Shown piece by piece: positions 25,609 to 32,458 of a stretch of DNA of 32,458 nt (position 1 is the stretch's first letter; every line of letters begins with the position of its first letter). The stretch spans positions 1-32,458 of the forward strand of contig DRNU01000183.1 of the NCBI GenBank assembly GCA_011374975.1. Reading direction: 5' to 3'. Origin of the DNA: Gammaproteobacteria bacterium (GTDB lineage: Bacteria > Pseudomonadota > Gammaproteobacteria > DSM-19610). The translations under genes were made by a program, and so were the position numbers. The notes beneath the pieces were generated by a model that made no database searches, had not been told where the DNA came from, and saw nothing but the letters and a program-made list of their open reading frames with translations.

Positions 25609-27782
25609 CAGTAGCCGTCCCCTGTTGCATAACGCAGTTCGGCATAGACGCTGCGCCTGGCACGCGGGTAATCATCGGGGATGGCAGCGGGGCTCGGCTC
25701 GCGCACGTCCACATCAAACAGGTTACGCACGGAACCGGCAAGCTGCCAGTGTCGGCCGATGCGCTTGCGGCGCAGCGTCAGATTGACCAGTGTATAGTCG
25801 TCGATATCCTTGCGCGTGTCCCCGGCCGCGCGCTTGCGACCTTTCACAGTGTTCAGCCCGACATCCAGCAACCAGTCGGGCTGGAAATGCCAGCGCGCAT
25901 CAAAAAAGAACTGCTGTTCGGGTGCGTCGGCAATACGGTCACCGGTATCCCGATCTTCCGAATTCTGGTAAGCATAGTTGGCATTCAGCTGTATACCCGG
26001 CACAGGCTGCCACTGCGCCTCCAGTTCAAAACCGTGACCTTCCTGGTCTCTCGAGTTGCGTGCCGTATTGCCGGTTGCCGGTGCGGCGTCAGGAACAAAC
26101 TCGATAAGATCGTCTATCTCATAGTAGAACAGGCTGAGGCCCGTCCGGATATTGAAGCCGGGGCGATAATCGAAAGCCAGTTCCACGGTATCTATCGTCT
26201 CCGGATCAAGATCCGGGTTACCCTGGATAACCGGGTTATTGATAGAGAACTCCTCGCCAAACGACGGTGCACGGAAAGCCCGGCCGTACATGAATTTGGT
26301 CGTGAGGTTACGCGCTGTCGCCCACACCAGTGCCAGGCGCGGGTTAACGGTGCTGCCGAAGTCCGAGTAATGGTCATAGCGTACACCCGCAGTCAGCTCC
26401 CAGTCGCTGGCGAGTGCCCACTCATCCTGCACAGACAGGAACCAGACCTTACGGCTCTCGTCTTCCATGAAGATATAGGGCGTGCCGCTGACATCCGTCA
26501 GTGTGCCATCGATGGGTGATATGCTGCCGTCGATCACACCCGGACCGAAGTTCTTGCTTTCATCGGGACGCGCCTGCTGGTACTTGTAGCCTGCCGAGAA
26601 ACGCATGTTGTGCCGTTGCAGGCCTTTGTAGAGGGCCGTGGTTTCCATTGCATAGGTGGTTTCGGTACCACCCGGCCGGCCGAGCAAGCCGTCCGGAAAA
26701 GATACAATACCGGCCGGATTCATGAAGTTGACATTGCCATCGGAACCGATGGGCAACACCGTCCCGGCCGGGAACAGGTTGAAACGCGCATCTTCATCGA
26801 GGTACGTGTAATTCAGTCGCAGGCCGAGATCCCAGTCCCGCACCAGCTCTGTATTGCGGTAACGCAGGTCCAGCAGGTACTGGCTGACATCCTGCCCGCC
26901 ACCGGGGTCCAGTGCCTGGGCTGCGCCCGGGCCGAGTCCGGCATCGTCCTGGATCCAGGCCCAGGCACCAAGGTTCCAGTTACCGCGTGCAATATCCAGC
27001 CGCGTATTCAGGATATCGTAACGGGTATCCAGCGCAGCAGGGGCGCGTGATGCGCTGGTGCCGAAATTGTTATCCAGAGTGGTTTGCAGGTCGCTGCCCA
27101 CCTTGTTACTGCGGTCGCCATCGCTGCGCATGTATTCCATGTTAAAGGCGACATCCCAGCCAGCCAGTTCGCTGCCATATTGCAACCAGGCATCACGGCT
27201 GTCGAAAGAACCGGTGCGCAGACCGAGTCGGGTACCACCGATCTCCCCCGCTTTCTTCGGGATGATATTGATCACGCCGGCAAAGGCATCCGCACCATAG
27301 ACCGCCGAGCCGGGGCCGCGGATCACCTCCACGCGCGATATACCGGCTACCGGCAGGCGCAGTGTGGGCGCGCGGCCGCCGGTAAACAGCTCAGTCATGG
27401 GCACACCGTCCATTAACATCAACACCTGCGGGTTCTGACCGGTGTGGATGCCGCGAATGGAAAATATGTCGTTCAAACGATTGGATGAGCTGGACACGTG
27501 CAGGCCGGGCACACTCTCCAGCGCCTCGCCCAGCACGGTGGCGCCCATGGCCTCGATATCCTCTGCGGTGATGACACTGGCAACCGAGGGTGCAAGATGT
27601 ACCGGTTTTCTGGAACCGGTAGCTATGCTGACACTTTCCTCATCACCATAGAGCAGCATCAAGTCTTCTTCCGGGGCGCTACCCTCGCGCGCAGCGGCCA
27701 GTGCTGACATCAATAACAGAAGAAACCCCGTCAACCTGGTGATGGCGTTGATACTCCCGGAGCTGTTACTGCACCAGCACAA
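25608..27782 (-). CDS. TonB-dependent outer-membrane receptor
   Basis: Outer-membrane beta-barrel transporter of about 724 residues. A signal peptide (LTGFLLLLMSALAAA) is followed by a plug domain: SVASVITAEDIEAMGATVLG, then GLHVSSSSNRLNDIFSIRG, VLMLMDGVPM and VEVIRGPGSAVYGADAFAGV. A 22-strand-type barrel makes up the rest, ending RYATGDGY. The plug resembles the BtuB/CirA/catecholate-siderophore group; the substrate is unknown. The start is uncertain: TTG 27782 lies six nt after the upstream stop, and no ATG precedes the signal peptide. It sits between the ThDP-enzyme gene and the citrate-synthase-like pair, which may mean the receptor imports a substrate for those proteins. Confidence 0.93.
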   Translation of the reverse strand: MCWCSNSSGSINAITRLTGFLLLLMSALAAAREGSAPEEDLMLLYGDEESVSIATGSRKPVHLAPSVASVITAEDIEAMGATVLGEALESVPGLHVSSSSNRLNDIFSIRGIHTGQNPQVLMLMDGVPMTELFTGGRAPTLRLPVAGISRVEVIRGPGSAVYGADAFAGVINIIPKKAGEIGGTRLGLRTGSFDSRDAWLQYGSELAGWDVAFNMEYMRSDGDRSNKVGSDLQTTLDNNFGTSASRAPAALDTRYDILNTRLDIARGNWNLGAWAWIQDDAGLGPGAAQALDPGGGQDVSQYLLDLRYRNTELVRDWDLGLRLNYTYLDEDARFNLFPAGTVLPIGSDGNVNFMNPAGIVSFPDGLLGRPGGTETTYAMETTALYKGLQRHNMRFSAGYKYQQARPDESKNFGPGVIDGSISPIDGTLTDVSGTPYIFMEDESRKVWFLSVQDEWALASDWELTAGVRYDHYSDFGSTVNPRLALVWATARNLTTKFMYGRAFRAPSFGEEFSINNPVIQGNPDLDPETIDTVELAFDYRPGFNIRTGLSLFYYEIDDLIEFVPDAAPATGNTARNSRDQEGHGFELEAQWQPVPGIQLNANYAYQNSEDRDTGDRIADAPEQQFFFDARWHFQPDWLLDVGLNTVKGRKRAAGDTRKDIDDYTLVNLTLRRKRIGRHWQLAGSVRNLFDVDVREPSPAAIPDDYPRARRSVYAELRYATGDGY

Positions 27783-27788
27783 ACGGGA

Positions 27789-29693
27789 TCAGGCCTGCCC
27801 GTCCGCCGCTTCGTCAAGCACTTTCATCCTGGCCTGCATGGGCGGCACTTCTTCAGGATCGATATAGACATCGAGCAGTGTCGGCACACGTGCATTGCAA
27901 ATGGCATCGATATCCAGCGCCGCAAAGTCTTCAGGCGCGCGGATAGTCCAGGCCTGGGCTCCCATGGCGCGCGCCACGGCCGCAAAGTCCACCGGCGGCA
28001 ACTCGAAGCCAACAGGTTCAGCGCCACCAAGGCGCTGGCCGTGCTTGACCATGCCCAGCGCCTGATCATTCAGGATAATAAAAACCACCGGCAGTTGCTG
28101 TTGCACCGCAACCGTCAATTCCTGGCCGCTCATCAGGAAACTGCCGTCACCGGTAATGCATACCACCGGCACACTGCGGTTCCCCAGTGCGGTACCGAGA
28201 GCTGCGCCGATGGCCCAGCTCATGGCGCCAAAACCCATACCGATGCGAAAACACCCGCTGCTCTTCGGATGCAGGTAGTGCGTACTCCACGCCCAGCAGT
28301 TTCCGGCATCTGACAGGAAGCGGGTTTGCTCGGGAAAGCGCCGGCCGAGATCAAACATCAGACGCTGCGGTTTCAGCGGAATATCATTCGACAGGCATTT
28401 GTCCGCCTCGTTCAGCGCCACCTTGCGCGGGGTACCGAATGTCATGCGTTTGTTGGAAACCGTCCAGCCGGAGAGCGCCTGCAACGTCGCCTTGCGTGCG
28501 CGTGAATACTGGCCACCGCTGAAACAGCTCTGTTGCTGGTGGTCGACGCTGGTGAACACCTGTACCAGGTCTGAAAAAATTACGCGCAGGTGACCGTAAA
28601 TATGCAGCTGTGCCATCGGTGAGTGCACAAAATTATCCAGCGTGGCATCGATGTGAATGAGCTTTTTGTTAAGCAGTGCGGCTTCATCCCAGCCGTTGGT
28701 GGACAACTCGTCCAGACTGGTGCCTACCACCAGCACCAGCTCCACCTCATCGTCGAGCAGGGTGTCGCGCGCGCTGGAGTGGCCGGCAAAGCCGAATACG
28801 CCGCGGTACAGGTGATGATAGGGGTTCATGCCGCCCTTGCCTGCCGGTGTGGTAACAATAGCGGCGCCAATCAACTCGGCAAACTGTACGATGTTTTCAA
28901 TACAACCACGGCAGTCATTGCCCAGCACCAGCACGATCCGGCGTGCCTTTACCAGCACCTGGCAAAGTGCATCGAAGCTGTGAGTATCCGCCACTTCGGG
29001 CTGGCGGAACAGGGTCGCGATATCAAAAGCACCCGACCCCGCCGCTACCGGTGCACGCTGAACATCCATAGGGATACTGATATGCGCTGGTCCGGCAGGC
29101 TTCTGACAGGCCGACACCATCGCCTTGATCAGTTTTCTTTCCAGCTGCTGTGGATGCGACACCAGGCTGCTGTAACGGGTGCAGTGGGCAAACATGCCGA
29201 CAGTATCGACCGCGTCGCCGGACGATTCCTGCAGTGCCCCGCTGCCAAACCCCGGCAAGGCGGTCTGCGCAGTAATCACCAGCAGCGGAGTGTGATCGGC
29301 ATAGGCCGAGGCAACCCCTGTAATCAGGTTAGTGGTACCCGGGCCGGTAGTTGCACAACAGACGCCGAGCTTGCCTGTCTCGCGCGCATAACCATCGGCC
29401 ATGAAAGCAGCGCCGGACTCGTGGCGCGCCACGATCACCTGTAAACCGGGCGCATTGCGCCGGGTCTTGCGCGACAGCAGGCGGGGTGATGCCAGCGGTG
29501 CCCTGCGCCCCGGGTCATTGCGCGCCTTGCGTGCCAGTGCATTGAAAAAGGGCTCAATGGCGCCACCGGGGACACCGAATATATACTCCACACCGATCTG
29601 TTCCAGGTAGTCCACAATCAGATCGGCACAGGTGCGCTCCGAATCACCGGCGGCATCGGTTACGGGATCAAATTCCTGTAAGTTCGAAGCCAT
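27789..29693 (-). CDS. Acetolactate-synthase-like ThDP-dependent enzyme
   Basis: A 634-residue member of the ThDP-dependent carboligase/decarboxylase superfamily. The N-terminal pyrimidine-binding domain has GVPGGAIEPFFNAL at 40-53 and the catalytic glutamate Glu92 in RHESGAAFMADGYAR. The middle domain has an Rossmann-like GAAIVTTPAGKGG. The C-terminal domain has the diphosphate motif GDG (515-517) ending at Asn542. Between the first motif and Glu92 is a basic insert of some 20-25 residues (RKARNDPGRRAPLASP region) not seen in standard acetolactate synthases. No IlvH-type small subunit is nearby, so biosynthetic acetolactate synthase is unlikely; another 2-oxoacid decarboxylase or carboligase is more likely. 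The ATG is one nt after the regulator stop. Confidence 0.88.
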   Translation of the reverse strand: MASNLQEFDPVTDAAGDSERTCADLIVDYLEQIGVEYIFGVPGGAIEPFFNALARKARNDPGRRAPLASPRLLSRKTRRNAPGLQVIVARHESGAAFMADGYARETGKLGVCCATTGPGTTNLITGVASAYADHTPLLVITAQTALPGFGSGALQESSGDAVDTVGMFAHCTRYSSLVSHPQQLERKLIKAMVSACQKPAGPAHISIPMDVQRAPVAAGSGAFDIATLFRQPEVADTHSFDALCQVLVKARRIVLVLGNDCRGCIENIVQFAELIGAAIVTTPAGKGGMNPYHHLYRGVFGFAGHSSARDTLLDDEVELVLVVGTSLDELSTNGWDEAALLNKKLIHIDATLDNFVHSPMAQLHIYGHLRVIFSDLVQVFTSVDHQQQSCFSGGQYSRARKATLQALSGWTVSNKRMTFGTPRKVALNEADKCLSNDIPLKPQRLMFDLGRRFPEQTRFLSDAGNCWAWSTHYLHPKSSGCFRIGMGFGAMSWAIGAALGTALGNRSVPVVCITGDGSFLMSGQELTVAVQQQLPVVFIILNDQALGMVKHGQRLGGAEPVGFELPPVDFAAVARAMGAQAWTIRAPEDFAALDIDAICNARVPTLLDVYIDPEEVPPMQARMKVLDEAADGQA

Positions 29694-29694
29694 C

Positions 29695-30303
29695 TCAGAC
29701 CACCGCCACCGCTCGAGGAAGCCCGATAGCTTCAAGTAATTTGTCATCCGGCACCGGTTTGGCCAGGCACACCTCGGCGCCGGCAGCAAGGATACGCTGC
29801 ACATTCTCCGGCGTGTAATAGCCGGTCATTGCAATAATGCGTACTGCCTGTGTAGAGGGGTCCTGCTGCATGCGCTGGCAGACCTCAAAACCGTCAAGAC
29901 CCGGCATCATGAGATCGAGCAACAGGATATGGGGCTGGAAGGTCTGCACCTTGATCCCGGCATCGAAGCCATTGTGGGACACTTCGGTACTGATTTCCGT
30001 CGCCTGGCTGTCGAGCAGCTCCACCAGGTAACCGGCCAGCTGCCGGTCGTCATCGACGATCAGGATGCGCAGGGCATCGCCCTCGGGTGGCTGTAGACTG
30101 ATTCCACGCTCGCGCGCAAAGCGCTCGACATCGTGACGCAGGAAGCGCCGGTGTCCGCCTGGGGTGGTCAGAGCGTGCAGGCCGCCTTTCTGCGCCCACT
30201 GCCGTACCGTAACCGGCGACACCATCAGCAGCCGGGCAACATCATTGGGCGTCAGCCAGGATTTCTCTTTTTTTCCGCTACTTATGGCCGCCATCCCGTA
30301 CAT
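29695..30303 (-). CDS. Response regulator: excisionase/MerR-type HTH fused to REC
   Basis: A 202-residue regulator with unusual order. The DNA-binding domain is first: WLTPNDVARLLMVSPVTVRQWAQKG (16-40) and TTPGGHRRFLRHDVERFAR (46-64), a helix-turn-helix of the excisionase/MerR group including the GGHRRF wing. A receiver domain follows (79-195) with acidic Asp84-86, phosphoacceptor Asp130 in LLLDLMMPG, Thr160 and Lys182 in AKPV. It leads the five-gene operon and is probably its regulator. The start may be ATG 30303 or ATG 30294; an AGGGG site fits the second better. The cognate kinase is not certain; the kinases encoded at 20,023-23,962 are the nearest candidates. Confidence 0.9.
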   Translation of the reverse strand: MYGMAAISSGKKEKSWLTPNDVARLLMVSPVTVRQWAQKGGLHALTTPGGHRRFLRHDVERFARERGISLQPPEGDALRILIVDDDRQLAGYLVELLDSQATEISTEVSHNGFDAGIKVQTFQPHILLLDLMMPGLDGFEVCQRMQQDPSTQAVRIIAMTGYYTPENVQRILAAGAEVCLAKPVPDDKLLEAIGLPRAVAVV

Positions 30304-30353
30304 CCCCCTGCCTATGGCCTAGACTTATGGGTGGTAGCTTAGCACCAGAATAT

Positions 30354-30377
30354 ATCGATTTCTACGTTTTAATCGAT
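30354..30377. promoter_or_regulatory. Candidate operator: ATCGATT-N10-AATCGAT
   Basis: A perfect inverted repeat with 7-bp arms (30354-30360 and 30371-30377) and a 10-nt spacer, about 50 nt upstream of the HTH-receiver gene. The arms are about 17 nt apart centre to centre, near two helical turns. A TATAAT -10 on the minus strand overlaps one arm, so a bound regulator could block or remodel the promoter. Confidence 0.55.
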
Positions 30378-30381
30378 TATA
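30376..30381 (-). promoter_or_regulatory. -10 element of the five-gene operon
   Basis: A perfect TATAAT on the minus strand in a very AT-rich stretch (30340-30430). No good -35 stands at 16-18 nt, as would fit an activated promoter. Transcription would start near 30369 with a leader of about 65 nt. Confidence 0.5.
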
Positions 30382-30531
30382 TTGATTTATAACATCTTCA
30401 CGGTCTATATCTTATATATATCTATACCCCATACAGAACCGTGATCCCGTCGACAGAGTGAAGCAGGACCTCGCGCCCTCAATGATTCCGGCAGTGGCGC
30501 GACCAACCGCGGCCGGTACTCAAACCTGCTG

Positions 30532-30762
30532 TTACACATTCTTGCTGACGGGCAACTCTGCCGGCAGAAAGGCTTTCCACTGCACCGGAAACAGGCCGGT
30601 GTACTGCGGGTGTCGCACGCAGGCATGGATACCGTCCTCGCCCGTGCACCAACCGCCGCCCCTCCTGGACAGCAGGATGTAACTCGTTTCGGTGCAGGAC
30701 CAGGTCACGTAATGCGCCGGCTCGGAGGGTTTACCGAAGACTTCCACCAGCTGGCGCCGCAC
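30532..30762 (-). CDS. Hypothetical protein, 76 residues, doubtful
   Basis: Open from GTG 30762 to TAA at 30532, with GC-rich third positions that look coding on this strand. The product includes PAHYVTWSCTETSYILLS and GWCTGEDGIHACVRHP, with three cysteines and several aromatics, and no signal peptide or membrane helix. I recognise no family. There is no ribosome site before the GTG, and an in-frame stop lies nine codons upstream, so this may also be a decayed remnant of a longer gene. It would be transcribed towards the five-gene operon promoter. Confidence 0.35.
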   Translation of the reverse strand: MRRQLVEVFGKPSEPAHYVTWSCTETSYILLSRRGGGWCTGEDGIHACVRHPQYTGLFPVQWKAFLPAELPVSKNV

Positions 30763-31242
30763 AGGGCGGACGACAGCATAGTGCAGTTAATGCAACCGCG
30801 CGTACTGGCCGCCAGCCGGAACACAGACGTGTGTCATATTGCGCGTCTGTTTGTCGAACAGCATGTCGGGGCGATGCCGATGTGACGGACGGGTAATTGA
30901 CCGGCATTATCACGCGCAGCGATATATTAAACGCGGTAATGCGCCATTTCGTACTGGAACTCCGGGCCTGACATAACACCCGTTTTCGTCCGTTGTATAC
31001 TGATCGTCGTCATCGGGAATGGCTTTGCTTCCCTGGCTGTGGCGCAGGAACATACGCTTTGTAGACGACCAGATTACCGATATCCAGCATGTGGCTGCAC
31101 ATGTCCAGCGATGGAAAACCACCGTTCCGGAACATTTTCCGCGCCATTCGAAGCAGCTCGTTACCGTAAAAAACACGCTTGAACGGCGCGACCTGTTTTA
31201 TTTGCGCTATCTAATAAGACCCTCTGCCCGGGCAGGCGCCGA
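30763..31242. other. Stretch of 480 nt without a convincing gene
   Basis: Short overlapping frames on both strands have poor composition or no start context. An imperfect inverted repeat of GC and TAAT blocks lies around 30912-30955. Patches such as the minus-strand frame near 30950-31010 look slightly coding, which might reflect a decayed gene, but nothing can be named. Confidence 0.4.
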
Positions 31243-32199
31243 CTACGAAGCCGTTTCACAATTGCCGTCATCGATCACCGCACTGCCCCCAAACTGCTCC
31301 TTTAACTGTTTGATCAGCGGACAGGGCATACCCTTTACCCCCTTCAGACTGACACGTTTCAGCTCACCAAAATTCAGCATAATCCCGATACTGTCCAGCG
31401 GGTTTTCATCAAGGGTAATGCGCGCCAGGTCCGTTAACCCGCCCAGCGGCTCAAGCGAGCTGACCTGGTTGTACGACAGATCAAGCTCGATCAGCTCGGA
31501 CAGTTGCCCCAGGGCCTCGATATCGGCAATCCGGTTGCCGGCAAGGTACAGGTTTTCAAGTTTTGCCAGTGTCTCCAGTCCGTCCAGGCTGGCCAGCCGG
31601 TTGTCACTCAGGTCCAGTTCCCTCAAGTCGGCCAGGGTCCCGAGCGGATGAATGTCGGAAATGGTGTTATGACTCAGGTCCAGCACCTGCAGTGAATGTG
31701 CATCACCGAGCAATGAGATATCTGTCAGCCCGTTATGTGCAAGCGACAGAAACCTGAGAGCGGGAAACTGCCCGACCCAGGCAACATTCCGGATCCGGTT
31801 ATGATCGAGGTTCAGGTGGGTGACCGACAGGTAAGCAGCACCTTCCGGTATATCACTGACCCGGTTATAACCAAGATCGAGTCGCGCCAGCCTCTTGAGT
31901 CCGTCGACCGGGCGGGTATCTGCAATGGCATTGTGCGCCAGGTCGAGTTCCTTGAGATTGACCAGGTGTTCGATACCGGACAGGTCAGTGATCTGCCTGC
32001 CTTGTGCATTGACACATTGCAGGTGATCGACGTGACCGGCATCGGTCCAGCCGTTTTTCCGGGCTGTCTCGCGCACACAGGCTTTCAGTGCTGCGTCCGC
32101 AAAAGACAACTCATCGATAGCGGTATAGACGTTGGAGGATTCGCTGCAGCCGCCCAGCAGCAACGCCGTCAGGGTCAGGACAAATGTGATAGCGCGCAT
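31243..32199 (-). CDS. Leucine-rich-repeat lipoprotein
   Basis: A 318-residue lipoprotein. The signal peptide MRAITFVLTLTALLLGGC has its lipobox cysteine at residue 18, so the mature protein should be lipid-anchored and periplasmic or surface-exposed. A short region with Cys41 and Cys62 precedes about nine leucine-rich repeats of 22 residues (about 79-290) of the form LxxLxxLDLSxNxIxDIxPLGx, as in SDS22-like and internalin repeats. The tail contains Cys293 and Cys314. Such repeats normally bind proteins; the partner is unknown. ATG 32199 is chosen because it starts the signal peptide, over GTG 32217. The neighbouring DUF202 gene is divergent. Confidence 0.88.
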   Translation of the reverse strand: MRAITFVLTLTALLLGGCSESSNVYTAIDELSFADAALKACVRETARKNGWTDAGHVDHLQCVNAQGRQITDLSGIEHLVNLKELDLAHNAIADTRPVDGLKRLARLDLGYNRVSDIPEGAAYLSVTHLNLDHNRIRNVAWVGQFPALRFLSLAHNGLTDISLLGDAHSLQVLDLSHNTISDIHPLGTLADLRELDLSDNRLASLDGLETLAKLENLYLAGNRIADIEALGQLSELIELDLSYNQVSSLEPLGGLTDLARITLDENPLDSIGIMLNFGELKRVSLKGVKGMPCPLIKQLKEQFGGSAVIDDGNCETAS

Positions 32200-32377
32200 A
32201 TCGAAATCTTCACACACATTAACGGCAGATACAGGTCAGGGTGCTCATATTAGCCTGAACCGGCCTCGAGCGCAGCATCCGGACCGGTGACATTGTTGAC
32301 AGCCGCCTTCAGTCTGATTTGTTTTATACTGCAGGCAAGTAAACCTGTGATGTCTATTCCTCCCGGACTGAAAACAA

Positions 32378-32458
32378 ATGAATCCTGAACCCGATACAAA
32401 CACGCTTGCCCTGGACCGCACAGTACTCGCCAACGAGCGAACCTACGCGGCATGGATA
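32378..32458 (+). CDS. DUF202-type membrane protein, first 27 codons
   Basis: The frame from ATG 32378 runs to the window end without a stop. The segment TLALDRTVLANERTYAAWI matches the N-terminal signature of DUF202/YidH-type small membrane proteins (usual form LALERTxLANERTxLAWIRT). Function is unknown for the family. TATACT at 32325-32330 may be its -10; a TTGACA at 32296-32301 is too far (23 nt) to be its normal -35. Confidence 0.75.
   Translation, partial: MNPEPDTNTLALDRTVLANERTYAAWI

Noticed and set aside
1-32458. CRISPR arrays, tRNA or rRNA genes, intact insertion sequences, prophage genes
   Set aside because: No regularly spaced repeats, cloverleaf-like genes, ribosomal RNA segments, transposases or phage proteins were seen on either strand.

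Overview
This is a chromosomal window from a GC-rich gammaproteobacterium. The order mtnA–gyrA–serC beside mtaD–ubiG–mupP-like phosphatase–yciK recalls the Pseudomonas gyrA neighbourhood, and GyrA matches E. coli numbering through the active-site tyrosine. An hpnCDE squalene cassette, which Pseudomonas normally lacks, suggests a free-living relative that may make hopanoids. No tRNA, rRNA, CRISPR array, phage gene or intact insertion sequence was seen.

Positions 1–14,100 are mostly housekeeping. On the minus strand are mtnA, gyrA and serC (cut by the window edge). On the plus strand are an MscS channel, the MTA/SAH deaminase, ubiG, a MupP/Gph-type phosphatase, rmuC, hpnC, hpnD, hpnE and a YciK-type dehydrogenase. 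gyrA is flanked on both sides by copies of one palindromic element: a shared 52-nt core inside perfect 27–30 bp arms of unrelated sequence. A third long palindrome lies between the channel and mtaD. Five plus-strand genes have a -10-like hexamer 6–7 nt before the ATG and no Shine-Dalgarno, which suggests leaderless transcripts.

Positions 14,100–18,780 carry redox and c-di-GMP functions: an exported double-thioredoxin protein, two diguanylate cyclases (one with an I-site), an NADPH-FMN reductase-like flavoprotein, a thioredoxin with a WCSPC centre, and a 42-residue cysteine-rich membrane protein with its own promoter and terminator.

Positions 18,970–23,960 are a tight sensory operon: a periplasmic binding protein, a membrane histidine kinase and a soluble REC-REC-PAS-kinase-REC hybrid. 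The binding protein probably feeds ligand information to the kinase.

Positions 23,980–30,380 are the most unusual part. This is a compact minus-strand five-gene operon: an excisionase-type HTH fused to a receiver domain, an acetolactate-synthase-like ThDP enzyme, a TonB-dependent receptor, and two paralogous citrate-synthase-fold proteins of about 270 residues. By motif alignment both citrate-synthase-like proteins have lost key catalytic residues. A perfect inverted repeat overlaps the likely operon promoter and is a candidate operator. I do not recognise this combination as a described system.

The right end holds a doubtful 76-residue reading frame, a 480-nt stretch without a clear gene, a leucine-rich-repeat lipoprotein and the first 27 codons of a DUF202-type membrane protein.
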